Shown here in pieces: positions 1 to 7,437 of a DNA stretch of 10,141 nucleotides. The DNA is from an uncultured Eubacteriales bacterium. Its GTDB lineage: Bacteria; Bacillota; Clostridia; Peptostreptococcales; Anaerovoracaceae. The notes under the pieces were generated by a model. That model was given only the letters and a program-made list of their open reading frames with translations, was not told where the DNA came from and ran no database searches. Position 1 is the stretch's first letter; each line of letters begins with the position of its first letter. Both the position numbers and the translations under genes were made by a program. Location: NCBI GenBank assembly GCA_902766915.1, contig CACXFN010000118.1:1-10141 (forward strand). Reading direction: 5' to 3'.

Positions 1-1115
1 ATTTTGGTATGGCAATGAAGTTCCACTCTATGAGGCCCCGAATAATCGTCTTCCCTGGATGGCAGCTGTCCCTTCTCAATTCTATCAATGGTAATTGTAA
101 GCTCGTTCCCTTCATACATATCTATTGCGGGCTTACCTTGAACTTTTATGAAATCACCATTTAGGATGTTCTTATCTATATCCTCCCACTTGTTCTCACT
201 TACAAAAGTCTTTGCTAAAATACTATTATGTTTATCAGTTAGCATCAGCTTAACCATCATGCTTCCACTACTGAAAACCTTCATTTCCTTATCAAAAACA
301 ATACCCTCGGTAATGACCTTTTCCTGCTCGGGAGAAATATCTGAAATTGGAACGGCATCCCCAACAATAGCCTTGCCCCCCATGATAACATTACCAACAA
401 CCGGGGCTTCCTTGGCTCTTCTATTAACTAAATACTCATTTCTCTTCTTTGCCTTTTCCCTTCCCTTGGTTGTCCCATTCTCTGTTTTAATATCAGTGGA
501 TTTATTCCTTTGGGAAAGAATCGCTTCATTTGATGCTTCCAAACTCTCCTTTGCAGCAAGTTTTATCTTATTCTTTCGTTCCTCCCTTAGTAACTGCGCA
601 GCCTTATTATGCATCTCATCATCATTAATGAATAATACCTTTATGCGCCTATCAATTACCTCGGAGAATACCTGTTTAATAATAGACTCAAACACCGATG
701 CCACGGCTTCATTTAATTTGTCCACAATGACTTTCCCCACCGCTTTTATTACAAATGTATCACCATCCAAAACAGCGTCGTGTGGTATTATATTTTCTGT
801 AATGGCTCTAAATGCACCATTGGCACTTTCAATCATACGTGGAAGGTATAGGTTCAGGTATTCTTCCTCTTCCTGAACCATATCTTTGAAGAAATATACA
901 AATTCTACATCAGTAACTTCAGGAATTGCTGATTCCATTAGAACCTTTATTTTTCTTTCACTTACTATGGGTATCACAAAATTGAGTGCCAACTTAACTG
1001 TCAGCACCCCTGTACTTTTTTTCAAAATCACATCCAGAATCTCCAGGTCATACTTATCCCTGTCTGCAGATCCCAGCATATCCCAATCTATATTATTATC
1101 AAAAAAGCTCTTCAT
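1..1115 (-). CDS. polC: DNA polymerase III PolC-type alpha subunit, N-terminal 371 codons (gene runs off the left edge)
   Basis: PolC is the replicative DNA polymerase of low-GC Gram-positives, with a proofreading exonuclease in the same chain. Read from ATG at 1115, the frame is open for 371 codons to the window edge. What is visible is the non-catalytic N-terminal domain (about residues 1-165), a lysine/glutamate-rich linker (about 165-240), an OB-fold region (about 268-347, beginning VITEGIVFDKEMKVFSSG), and the first motif of the PHP domain, VELHCHT at 364-370, whose two histidines match the HxH metal ligands. The exonuclease, polymerase and zinc-finger parts lie outside the window; family members are about 1,400 residues. 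The start is fixed by an in-frame TAA three codons upstream. There is no good Shine-Dalgarno sequence. The gene follows ispG by 16 bp, so read-through and coupling are likely. The family is sure; the start is slightly less so. Confidence 0.95.
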   Translation of the reverse strand, partial: MKSFFDNNIDWDMLGSADRDKYDLEILDVILKKSTGVLTVKLALNFVIPIVSERKIKVLMESAIPEVTDVEFVYFFKDMVQEEEEYLNLYLPRMIESANGAFRAITENIIPHDAVLDGDTFVIKAVGKVIVDKLNEAVASVFESIIKQVFSEVIDRRIKVLFINDDEMHNKAAQLLREERKNKIKLAAKESLEASNEAILSQRNKSTDIKTENGTTKGREKAKKRNEYLVNRRAKEAPVVGNVIMGGKAIVGDAVPISDISPEQEKVITEGIVFDKEMKVFSSGSMMVKLMLTDKHNSILAKTFVSENKWEDIDKNILNGDFIKVQGKPAIDMYEGNELTITIDRIEKGQLPSREDDYSGPHRVELHCHTK

Positions 1116-1131
1116 AAAAAGTATTACTCGC

Positions 1132-2205
1132 TTAGTTATTCCTAGACTCTTTTTCTTTAATCAATGCCATAAGTTCATCTACAAGCATATCCTCCGGCAC
1201 TGTTTTTAACACTTCCCCATTGGCAAAAATAATCCCCTTGCCTTTACCTCCTGCAATACCGTAATCCGCTTCCCTTGATTCTCCGGGACCATTCACAACG
1301 CATCCCATAACCGCCACTTTAAGTCCCGGGTTAATATCCATCTCAGTAAGTCGGGCTTCTACTTCCTCAGCAAGACTTTTTAAATCCACCTCTGTTCTGC
1401 CACAGGTTGGACATGATACTAAATTGAATTTTGGTTCCCTTAGCCCCATGGACTCCAATATCTCTTTTGCAAAAAAAACTTCTTCCTTTGGGTCCTCCGT
1501 AAGTGACACTCTAAGTGTATCCCCTATACCATTTAACAATAGGCTCCCAATACCTATAGCGGACTTCACCTTTCCACGCCTGATCGTCCCGGCTTCGGTT
1601 ATACCGATATGTATTGGATGATTGGTTCGTTCAGATAAAATCAGATGTGCTTCATAATTCATTACGATGTCAGAGGACTTGATGGAAACCACCAGATCAT
1701 CATAACCCATGTCTTCAATCAGAGACAGATTTCTTAATGCACTTTCCGCAAGCCCTTCAGCATTGACTCCATGATATTTCTCTATAATATCCTTTTCCAG
1801 AGATCCGGAATTTACACCTACTCTAATAGGGATTTTTGCCGCCTTTGCTTCATTAACAACAGCTTCAACCCTTGATATATCTCCAATATTTCCAGGGTTT
1901 ATTCTAATCTTATCTGCACCTGCCTTAATAGCCTCTATGGCCAACCTATAATCAAAATGTATATCGGCAACCAAGGGCATATCGGTTTGCTTTCTTATCC
2001 TGGAAAAGGTTTCTACAGACTCAATATCGGGAACAGCAATTCTTACTATTTCGCATCCGGCTTCCTCCAGCCCTCTAATTTGCTTTATCAAAGCCTCCTG
2101 ATTTCTGGAATTAACATTGGTCATAGATTGAATTGCTATAGGATTATCACCACCAATTGTTATTTTCCCTATTTGAATTATTTTGGTATTTCTTCTCTTT
2201 GGCAT
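1132..2205 (-). CDS. ispG: 4-hydroxy-3-methylbut-2-en-1-yl diphosphate synthase (HMBPP synthase, GcpE)
   Basis: IspG converts methylerythritol cyclodiphosphate to HMBPP, the penultimate step of the MEP isoprenoid pathway, with a [4Fe-4S] cluster in the cytosol. The 357-residue length fits the short two-domain bacterial form. The N-terminal TIM-barrel part carries AIQSMTN, VADIHFDY, RINPGNIG and RVGVNSGSL. The C-terminal ferredoxin-reductase-like domain carries SCPTCGR (Cys265, Cys268) and MGCVVNGPGES (Cys302, Glu309), which are the three cluster cysteines and the acidic fourth ligand known from the family. I chose ATG at 2205 because GGAAGA sits 4 bases upstream. An in-frame TTG at 2217 would add four residues and overlap the end of rseP, but lacks a binding site. 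The start lies within the rseP-ispG junction, so coupling is probable. Dxr, another MEP enzyme, is two genes upstream. Confidence 0.97.
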   Translation of the reverse strand: MPKRRNTKIIQIGKITIGGDNPIAIQSMTNVNSRNQEALIKQIRGLEEAGCEIVRIAVPDIESVETFSRIRKQTDMPLVADIHFDYRLAIEAIKAGADKIRINPGNIGDISRVEAVVNEAKAAKIPIRVGVNSGSLEKDIIEKYHGVNAEGLAESALRNLSLIEDMGYDDLVVSIKSSDIVMNYEAHLILSERTNHPIHIGITEAGTIRRGKVKSAIGIGSLLLNGIGDTLRVSLTEDPKEEVFFAKEILESMGLREPKFNLVSCPTCGRTEVDLKSLAEEVEARLTEMDINPGLKVAVMGCVVNGPGESREADYGIAGGKGKGIIFANGEVLKTVPEDMLVDELMALIKEKESRNN

Positions 2206-2206
2206 A

Positions 2207-3220
2207 TTATCTTCCAATCAGTTTCAAAATATCATTTCCAGCAACAACGATAGCAAACACTATCAGCATGACCATGCCTATGGCATGAACCTTACCTTCC
2301 ACACTATCGCTAATTGCCTTTCCGGTTATCAGCCTAATGATGACAAAAATGATTCTTCCTCCATCAAGAGCAGGAAGTGGTAGCAGGTTAAAAATAGCCA
2401 GGTTCAAACTTATAACGGCAACTAAATAAACAAAATACATCCATCCAAATGAAGATGTTTCACTTACTACCTGTGCCATGCCTATTGGTCCACTGACCTG
2501 TTCCATCACATTCTCAGATCGGAATAACTCCTTTAGTGAGCTAAATAGTACACCAATCAGTTCCTTGGTGGCAATGGCGCCATTCTTTAGGGCAGTGATT
2601 GGATTGTGTTTAACAGATGCCTCAATACCTATTTTATATTCGCCGGCATCGTTTAATTCAGGAGTAACCTGGAATGATTCTATGTTTCCCTTTCTATCTA
2701 CGGTGACAATTAGATTACTTCCATCCCCCATCTCCCTGTCCAATAGCGTTACAACATCAGACCAACTGTCTGTGGCTTCACCATTAATCTCAATAATGGT
2801 GTCTCCGGCGATGATTCCGGCTTTATGCGCGGGACCTCCTTCCACAACACTGTTTAGAGTATTTGTTATTACTCCACCGACTCCCGCAACGATACTTAAG
2901 GCCAAGAAAGCAATGAAAACATTCATTGCTGCACCTGCCAAAAGAATAATAATCTTCTGCCACCACTTTTTATTATTAAAGGCACGAGGGTTATCCCCTG
3001 CTTCTTCGGTATCTTCTCCCTCCATGGCACAGTAGCCACCTAAAGGAATCGCTCTAATGGAGTACAGGGTTTCCTTTCCTTGTTTCTTAAAAATTGCAGG
3101 ACCCATTCCAAATGCAAATTCGTTAACTTGAACACCAAAGGATTTGGCCGCAATAAAATGACCCAACTCATGGGGAAAAATCAAAAAAACAAATAATACC
3201 ACCAGCAATAATATAGTCAA
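2207..3220 (-). CDS. rseP: RIP metalloprotease RseP/RasP (site-2 protease, M50 family)
   Basis: This is a membrane zinc protease that cuts anti-sigma factors or leftover signal peptides inside the membrane; the Bacillus homologue RasP acts on RsiW. The 337 residues show the zinc motif HELGH at 17-21 inside the first membrane helix, then the PLGGYCAMEGE loop (59-69), a second helix (about 90-116), a single PDZ domain (about 120-178, GGPAHKAGIIAGDTIIEING), and the LNLAIFNLLPLPALDGG segment whose Asp286 is the third zinc ligand, followed by a last helix (about 313-330). Length and single PDZ suit clostridial members; the E. coli protein is longer with two PDZ domains. The start codon is TTG, overlapping the dxr stop as TTGA, backed by AAGGGGG 7 bases upstream. 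Residue 16, just before HELGH, is proline, where V or I is more familiar. The substrate cannot be told from the window. Confidence 0.96.
   Translation of the reverse strand: MTILLLVVLFVFLIFPHELGHFIAAKSFGVQVNEFAFGMGPAIFKKQGKETLYSIRAIPLGGYCAMEGEDTEEAGDNPRAFNNKKWWQKIIILLAGAAMNVFIAFLALSIVAGVGGVITNTLNSVVEGGPAHKAGIIAGDTIIEINGEATDSWSDVVTLLDREMGDGSNLIVTVDRKGNIESFQVTPELNDAGEYKIGIEASVKHNPITALKNGAIATKELIGVLFSSLKELFRSENVMEQVSGPIGMAQVVSETSSFGWMYFVYLVAVISLNLAIFNLLPLPALDGGRIIFVIIRLITGKAISDSVEGKVHAIGMVMLIVFAIVVAGNDILKLIGR
2210..2215 (-). promoter_or_regulatory. ribosome binding site that decides the ispG start
   Basis: GGAAGA on the minus strand lies 4 bases before ATG at 2205 and overlaps the last codons of rseP. 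It favours the 357-residue IspG over a start at the TTG at 2217, in front of which only AT-rich sequence is seen. Confidence 0.6.
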
Positions 3221-4428
3221 CTCTGTTCCCCCTTCCTAACCTTGCATTCCTTTGCAAGTATTCCAGCGTAATCTCTTGCCCATCTATCTGCTTTTAAAAT
3301 CTCTTCCACCATTAGTTTCTTATTATCCTTTCCCTCTGCTTCTTTCAACAACAATCTATCTATATGTTCATTCATAACCATTTCAATTATCCTGCCTATA
3401 TCGATAAAACCTATTTCATTATTCAGGAACAGCTCCACCAGCACTTCATTTGCTGCGTTCATTACGGCAGGCAATGTTCCACCCTCCTTCGCTGCTTTTA
3501 TAGCAAGACCTAAACATTTAAAAGTTTCCAAATCAGGCTTCTCAAAGGTGAGATTTGCTCCTTTACCAAAGAAATCAACACTTTCCGTACTAAGTTCCAT
3601 TCTTTCAGGGTAATTTAACGCCACGCTAATTGGAACTTTCATATCCGGTGTACCAAGCTGGGCTAATATAGCTCTGTCCTTAAACTCCACGCCAGAATGA
3701 ATGATGCTCTGAGGATGCACCAATACTTCGATTCTGTCCACAGGCACATCGAATAAATGCATTGCCTCTATGATTTCCAATCCCTTATTCATCATAGTCG
3801 CAGAATCTATGGTTATTTTTCTTCCCATGCTCCAATTGGGATGTTTTAATGCCTTCTCCGGAGTAACGTTTTCCAGTTCTTTCTCAGACCATCCTCTAAA
3901 AGGACCCCCTGAGGCCGTAAGAAGTATTCTTTTTATTTCTTCGCCCTTATTACCTTCTAAGCATTGAAAAATGGCACTGTGTTCACTATCTACAGGAAGA
4001 ATTTTCACATCCCTTTTCTTCCCTTCCTCCATGACAATTTCCCCACCTGCCACAAGGGTTTCCTTATTGGCAAGGGCAATGTCATGCCCAGCCTCGATTC
4101 CCTTAATAGTGGGAAGCATCCCTCTCATCCCCATAAGTGAATTCAAGATAATATCCGTATCCATTTGGGCAGCTTTTATTAATCCTTCTTCACCATAAAG
4201 AACCTCAATGCCACGGCAATCTACTACCTTCCTTAATGATTCAATGTCTTCTTTTTGATCAACACAAACAAACCGTGGTCTGAACTCAAGGATTTGCTCT
4301 GATAAAAGCTTTATGTTCTTACCACAGGTTAAACCAGCAACATTAAATTTATGGGAACTGTCCCGTATTATTTCCAGCGCCTGGGTTCCAATGGAACCGG
4401 TGCTTCCCAATATGGTTACATTTTTCAT
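3217..4428 (-). CDS. dxr: 1-deoxy-D-xylulose 5-phosphate reductoisomerase
   Basis: Dxr rearranges and reduces DXP to 2-C-methyl-D-erythritol 4-phosphate using NADPH and a divalent metal; it is the first committed MEP-pathway step and the target of fosmidomycin. The 403-residue protein has the NADPH-binding GSTGSIGTQ at 8-16, ALANKETLVAGG at 118-129, the metal-binding LPVDSEHSAIFQ with Asp147 and Glu149, TASGGPF at 171-177, HPNWSMGRKITIDSATMMNKGLE (three-part active-site stretch, with Glu218 as the third metal ligand), and the C-terminal NAANEV at 324-329. All catalytic residues known from E. coli Dxr are in place and the length is normal. The ATG follows the cdsA stop by a single base and has no clear Shine-Dalgarno sequence, so translation probably depends on ribosomes finishing cdsA. 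The stop overlaps the rseP start. Confidence 0.98.
   Translation of the reverse strand: MKNVTILGSTGSIGTQALEIIRDSSHKFNVAGLTCGKNIKLLSEQILEFRPRFVCVDQKEDIESLRKVVDCRGIEVLYGEEGLIKAAQMDTDIILNSLMGMRGMLPTIKGIEAGHDIALANKETLVAGGEIVMEEGKKRDVKILPVDSEHSAIFQCLEGNKGEEIKRILLTASGGPFRGWSEKELENVTPEKALKHPNWSMGRKITIDSATMMNKGLEIIEAMHLFDVPVDRIEVLVHPQSIIHSGVEFKDRAILAQLGTPDMKVPISVALNYPERMELSTESVDFFGKGANLTFEKPDLETFKCLGLAIKAAKEGGTLPAVMNAANEVLVELFLNNEIGFIDIGRIIEMVMNEHIDRLLLKEAEGKDNKKLMVEEILKADRWARDYAGILAKECKVRKGEQS
3228..3234 (-). promoter_or_regulatory. ribosome binding site supporting the TTG start of rseP
   Basis: AAGGGGG on the minus strand, within the last codons of dxr, ends 7 bases before the TTG at 3220. Its strength makes the uncommon start codon credible, and no ATG occurs in the first 38 codons of the frame. 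Confidence 0.75.
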
Positions 4429-4429
4429 A

Positions 4430-5215
4430 TTATCGTTGTAGTATCAATTGAATATAATAGTAAACTGTAGGTGCCGTAAAAATAATGCTATCGAATCTAT
4501 CCAGTATTCCACCATGGCCCGGAATAATATTTCCATAATCTTTAATACCCATTTTACGCTTGAAACTGGATGCAGTTAAATCTCCCAGCTGTCCCATAAT
4601 TGAACCCAGAATTCCTAATACAATCATATGAGGGAATATTTCAATCTTCACAATTAGTCCAAACACAATGCTGAAAAGAACTGCACCAAGGATGCCTCCC
4701 ATTGCTCCCTCAATAGTTTTTTTCGGCGATAATTTCGGACAGAGTTTATGTTTCCCAAAATAATAACCGGTGAAATATGCGAAGATATCAGTAAAAATAG
4801 CTGTTATTCCAACCATCCAGACCAATACTCCATAGCTACCTTCATCTATAAGCACAATATGAAAAATAAAGAATTCTATATAGACTATGGAAAAAATGGT
4901 TGCAAGGGCATCTTCAATTCTATGCTTTTCAATATTGAAGATACCTAAAAATGATGCTATGACAGATAAAACTAACCAAAATGTCAAATAGTCATGTCGT
5001 CCCGGAACTATGAAATGGCATGCATATAAAGCTATAAGTGACCCCCATGAAATAAAGATATTGCCCATTATTCCTATCTTGGATAGACCTTTTAACAATT
5101 CATATACACTTATAGCGCTGACAATAAATGCAGCCAAAACAAGAGGTATTCCCCTAAAATATAGTATCAGTACCAATGGTACCATTATTAGTCCCGATAA
5201 AACACGAGTCTTCAT
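4430..5215 (-). CDS. cdsA: phosphatidate cytidylyltransferase (CDP-diacylglycerol synthase)
   Basis: CdsA makes CDP-diacylglycerol from CTP and phosphatidic acid, the branch point to phosphatidylglycerol and other phospholipids, in the cytoplasmic membrane. The protein has 261 residues, most of them hydrophobic, with about seven or eight likely membrane helices. Near the C terminus the CDP-diglyceride synthetase signature is complete at 216-242: [18 protein letters not shown] followed by HGGILDRFD. Conserved upstream elements TDIFAYFTG (142-150), [13 protein letters not shown] (162-174) and GQLGDLTAS (208-216) are also present. The start is ATG with GAGGAG 5 bases upstream; the first G of that site is the last base of the uppS TAG stop, which suggests tight linkage to uppS. 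The gene lies between uppS and dxr, as in many Firmicutes. Confidence 0.97.
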   Translation of the reverse strand: MKTRVLSGLIMVPLVLILYFRGIPLVLAAFIVSAISVYELLKGLSKIGIMGNIFISWGSLIALYACHFIVPGRHDYLTFWLVLSVIASFLGIFNIEKHRIEDALATIFSIVYIEFFIFHIVLIDEGSYGVLVWMVGITAIFTDIFAYFTGYYFGKHKLCPKLSPKKTIEGAMGGILGAVLFSIVFGLIVKIEIFPHMIVLGILGSIMGQLGDLTASSFKRKMGIKDYGNIIPGHGGILDRFDSIIFTAPTVYYYIQLILQR

Positions 5216-5225
5216 CCAATCTCCT

Positions 5226-5978
5226 CTATTTTGCCTCAGTAATTCTTCCGCCGAAACGGCGTTCTCTTTTGCAGAAGGATTCTATTATGCTCTTAAATTC
5301 CTGGGGAGAAAAATCAGGCCATAAAGTATCTGTAAAAGCCAGTTCACTATAAGCCGATTGCCAAATCAGAAAATTAGAAAGCCTTTCCTCACCGCTGGTT
5401 CTGATAATCAAATCCGGATCAGGAACATCACCGTTTTCTTCACCGGAATAAAGACATCTGGAAATATCCTCCTCGCTAACCTCCTCAATATAATCTCCCT
5501 TTGATAAGGCATCGAAGAATCTCTCATTAATTATTCTATTTACTGCGCGAAGTATCTCTGCACGGCCACCATAATTAAGCGCTATATTAAACTGCATGCC
5601 GGTGTTTTTTTCGGTGGTTAAAAGGGTCTTATCCAAACTTGCCCTTGCATCTTCAGGTATAACTGAATAATCGCCAAATATTCTAACCCTTACATTCTTC
5701 TCGTGTAGTTCTGCCAAATCTCTGGCTACGAATTTTACCAAAAGACCAAAAATACCGGATATTTCATCCAAATCCCTCTTCCAATTCTCTGTGGAAAAAG
5801 CATATACCGTAAGATACTTTATCCCCATATCGGAAGCAGTCCTTACGATTTCCTTCATGGCCTCCATTCCTGCATTATGGCCCACAACTCTGGGAAGCAT
5901 GCGTTTCTTTGCCCATCTTCCATTCCCGTCCATGATTATTGCCACGTGAGCAGGTAGGTTAGATAAATCAATATTCAT
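5226..5978 (-). CDS. uppS: isoprenyl transferase, probable undecaprenyl diphosphate synthase
   Basis: This cis-prenyltransferase adds isopentenyl diphosphate units to farnesyl diphosphate to make the C55 carrier for peptidoglycan and wall polymers. The 250-residue protein shows the family motifs in order: [13 protein letters not shown] (Asp17 in MDGNGRWA binds the allylic diphosphate and Mg), GHNAGMEA (33-40), [10 protein letters not shown] (59-68), [10 protein letters not shown] (133-142), then [20 protein letters not shown], and [13 protein letters not shown] with Glu212. The basic tail ends RRFGGR (240-245). Residue positions match bacterial UppS. ATG at 5978 puts the DGNGRW motif where it normally sits. 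The Shine-Dalgarno AGGGG is 11 bases upstream, a rather long spacing, and is separated from a strong hairpin by only 7 bases, so expression may be tuned there. Product chain length is inferred from the family and the wall-synthesis context. Confidence 0.96.
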   Translation of the reverse strand: MNIDLSNLPAHVAIIMDGNGRWAKKRMLPRVVGHNAGMEAMKEIVRTASDMGIKYLTVYAFSTENWKRDLDEISGIFGLLVKFVARDLAELHEKNVRVRIFGDYSVIPEDARASLDKTLLTTEKNTGMQFNIALNYGGRAEILRAVNRIINERFFDALSKGDYIEEVSEEDISRCLYSGEENGDVPDPDLIIRTSGEERLSNFLIWQSAYSELAFTDTLWPDFSPQEFKSIIESFCKRERRFGGRITEAK

Positions 5979-5989
5979 ACTCGATTATT

Positions 5990-6028
5990 CCCCTATAAAA
6001 TGGGCTATCTCGCATAGCGAAACAGCCC
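5990..6028 (-). terminator. 12-bp hairpin between frr and uppS with a short T-rich tail: weak terminator/attenuator or RNA-processing site
   Basis: On the minus strand the arm GGGCTGTTTCGC (6028-6017) pairs over all 12 positions with GCGAGATAGCCC (6013-6002) around a TAT loop. Ten pairs are Watson-Crick and two are G-U. The RNA then reads ATTTTAT and at once AGGGG, the uppS ribosome binding site (5994-5990). The T tract is short and interrupted, so a full stop to transcription is unlikely, which suits a site inside an operon. The same structure could instead be an RNase cut site or shield the uppS leader. A smaller inverted repeat (AGACT/AGTCT) lies at 6040-6058 beside the frr stop. The hairpin is seen directly; its role is inference. 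Confidence 0.55.
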
Positions 6029-6057
6029 TAATAGAATACAGACTATAATCTTAAGTC

Positions 6058-6606
6058 TTAAACTTCCATTACTTCCTTTTCTTTTTCAGCTACTATGCCA
6101 TCAATATCCTTGATAGCCTTTTCTATCATCTTTTCAACATCGTCCAATTCATTGGAAAGTTCATCCTCGGAAATCTCTCCATTTTTCTGCTGTTTCTTTA
6201 GCTTATCGATGCTTTCTCTCCTAAGATTTCTTACTGCAACCTTTGTTTCCTCGCCCATTTTCTTTATGGTTTTAGTAAGCTCCAGACGACGTTCTTCCGT
6301 CAGCTGTGGAATAGCAAGACGGATATTCTTACCATCATTGGATGGTGTGATTCCAATATCCGCAATATTTATTGCTTTTTCTATACTGGAGATGGCCTTC
6401 GGATCAAATGGTGTAATCATCAAAGTTCTTGGATCCGGAGTACTGATATTGGATAACTGTTTAAGGGGTGTCGGAGATCCATAATAATCAACAACAACTC
6501 TGTCCAAAAGAGCAGCATTAGCTCTTCCTGCTCTAACTGTATTTAAATCCCCTTTGAGAACTTCCTTACTCTTTTCAATTCTTTCTTCGATACTCTTATT
6601 AGCCAT
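6058..6606 (-). CDS. frr: ribosome recycling factor
   Basis: RRF works with EF-G and GTP to split the post-termination ribosome so that subunits can be reused. The 182-residue protein is near the usual 185. It shows LNTVRAGRANAALLDRVVVDYYG at 21-43 (the conserved RAGRA helix and the hinge to domain II), the domain II segment with TLMITPFDP (61-69), and IPQLTEERRLELTK (99-112) with VRNLRRES (125-132) in the long helices of the three-helix bundle, ending in an acidic/lysine-rich helix. I chose ATG at 6606 because GAGGAG ends 8 bases upstream. The frame also opens at a TTG at 6630, but that start would place the binding site inside the gene. It follows pyrH by 44 bp; pyrH-frr pairing is almost universal in bacteria. 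Confidence 0.97.
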   Translation of the reverse strand: MANKSIEERIEKSKEVLKGDLNTVRAGRANAALLDRVVVDYYGSPTPLKQLSNISTPDPRTLMITPFDPKAISSIEKAINIADIGITPSNDGKNIRLAIPQLTEERRLELTKTIKKMGEETKVAVRNLRRESIDKLKKQQKNGEISEDELSNELDDVEKMIEKAIKDIDGIVAEKEKEVMEV

Positions 6607-6614
6607 TTCATGCA

Positions 6615-6620
6615 CTCCTC
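6615..6620 (-). promoter_or_regulatory. ribosome binding site that fixes the frr start
   Basis: GAGGAG on the minus strand is followed by 8 bases and then ATG at 6606. It lies inside the frame opened by the upstream TTG at 6630, so it argues for the shorter, 182-residue RRF. Confidence 0.8.
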
Positions 6621-6650
6621 TCTCTATCAAAATGCATCTAATGATTATAA

Positions 6651-7367
6651 TTATTCCTTAATTATTGTGCCTATCTTCTCTCCGCAGACAGCCCTCATAA
6701 TATTTCCCTCTCCTGCAATTCCAAATACATGGATGGAAATATTGTTTTCTCTGCAGAGGGTTACTGCAGTTGAATCCATAACCTTTAAATCCTGATCCAG
6801 GACATCCTTTAATGTCAATTCATCATATTTAATCGCATCAGGATTTGTGTCCGGGTCATCCGAATAAACAGCATCAACGTTTTTCGCTAAAAGAATTACT
6901 TCCGCATTCATTTCAGCTGCTCTAAGGGCGGCAGTGGTATCTGTGGAGAAGAAAGGACTGCCTGTGCCTCCACCAAAGATAACAACATCCTTGTGTTCCA
7001 AACGGCTCATGGCTTTCATGCGAGCATATGGTTCAGCAATCTCTCTCATTTCAATAGCTGTCTGCACACGAGCTTTTACTCCAATATTGAGAAGTGCAGA
7101 CTGTAATGCCAAAGCGTTCATAACTGTTGCCAACATTCCCATATAGTCGGCAGTTGCACGATCCATATTTTCACTGGATCTTCCTCTCCAGAAGTTTCCT
7201 CCTCCAACAACTATGGCAATTTCAACACCTAAATCGCTAACCTCTTTTATCTGCCTGGCAACTATATCAGTAACTTCATCACAAATTCCAAATCGCTGTT
7301 CGCCCGCAAGGGCCTCACCACTAACCTTCAACAATATACGTTTATATTTCGGTTTATTTTGGCTCAT
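6651..7367 (-). CDS. pyrH: UMP kinase (uridylate kinase)
   Basis: PyrH phosphorylates UMP to UDP with ATP, the step that feeds all pyrimidine nucleotides; the bacterial enzyme is a hexamer of the amino acid kinase fold, unlike eukaryotic UMP kinases. The 238 residues include [12 protein letters not shown] (11-22, with Lys14), [11 protein letters not shown] (53-63), [20 protein letters not shown] (68-87, the UMP-binding region with Asp75), [19 protein letters not shown] (132-150, phosphate binding) and [12 protein letters not shown] (161-172), all typical. Length is normal. The ATG has a strong binding site, AGGAAGGTGA, ending 3 bases before it. A sigma-A-like promoter lies about 35 bases upstream, so this gene appears to head the operon. 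In Bacillus the genes rpsB and tsf precede pyrH; here trxB does. Confidence 0.98.
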   Translation of the reverse strand: MSQNKPKYKRILLKVSGEALAGEQRFGICDEVTDIVARQIKEVSDLGVEIAIVVGGGNFWRGRSSENMDRATADYMGMLATVMNALALQSALLNIGVKARVQTAIEMREIAEPYARMKAMSRLEHKDVVIFGGGTGSPFFSTDTTAALRAAEMNAEVILLAKNVDAVYSDDPDTNPDAIKYDELTLKDVLDQDLKVMDSTAVTLCRENNISIHVFGIAGEGNIMRAVCGEKIGTIIKE

Positions 7368-7402
7368 AAGTCACCTTCCTATTTCTCCCTTTTGCCTCGT
7401 TG

Positions 7403-7431
7403 ATTTTACCATATATAGTGTTTGGATTCAA
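7403..7431 (-). promoter_or_regulatory. sigma-A-type promoter for the pyrH-frr-uppS-cdsA-dxr-rseP-ispG-polC operon
   Basis: Minus strand: -35 TTGAAT (7431-7426, four of six consensus bases), a 17-base spacer, and -10 TAAAAT (7408-7403, five of six). The spacer ends in TGG, which gives an extended -10 (TGnTAAAAT). The expected start of transcription is near 7396, leaving a leader of about 28 bases with only the pyrH ribosome binding site. The promoter lies almost directly after the trxB stop at 7438, and I see no terminator hairpin between, so some read-through from trxB is possible. Confidence 0.7.
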
Positions 7432-7437
7432 TATGAT

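Noticed and set aside
148..1209. Long open frames on the plus strand over polC and the ispG end
   Set aside because: They lie antisense to a frame that reads clearly as PolC and IspG, are rich in Ser/Leu/Phe as expected for the reverse of Lys/Glu-rich coding DNA, and have no recognisable domain or binding site.
2478..3035. 185-codon plus-strand open frame inside rseP
   Set aside because: It covers the RseP PDZ domain and membrane segments on the other strand; the minus-strand reading has all family motifs and the plus-strand one has none.
3155..3220. A signal peptide on RseP
   Set aside because: The hydrophobic N terminus contains the HELGH active site, so it is the first catalytic membrane helix and not a cleaved signal.
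6631..6650. TATAAT on the minus strand between pyrH and frr as a promoter
   Set aside because: No -35-like hexamer is found 16-18 bases upstream, and the gene is closely linked to pyrH; AT-rich chance match.
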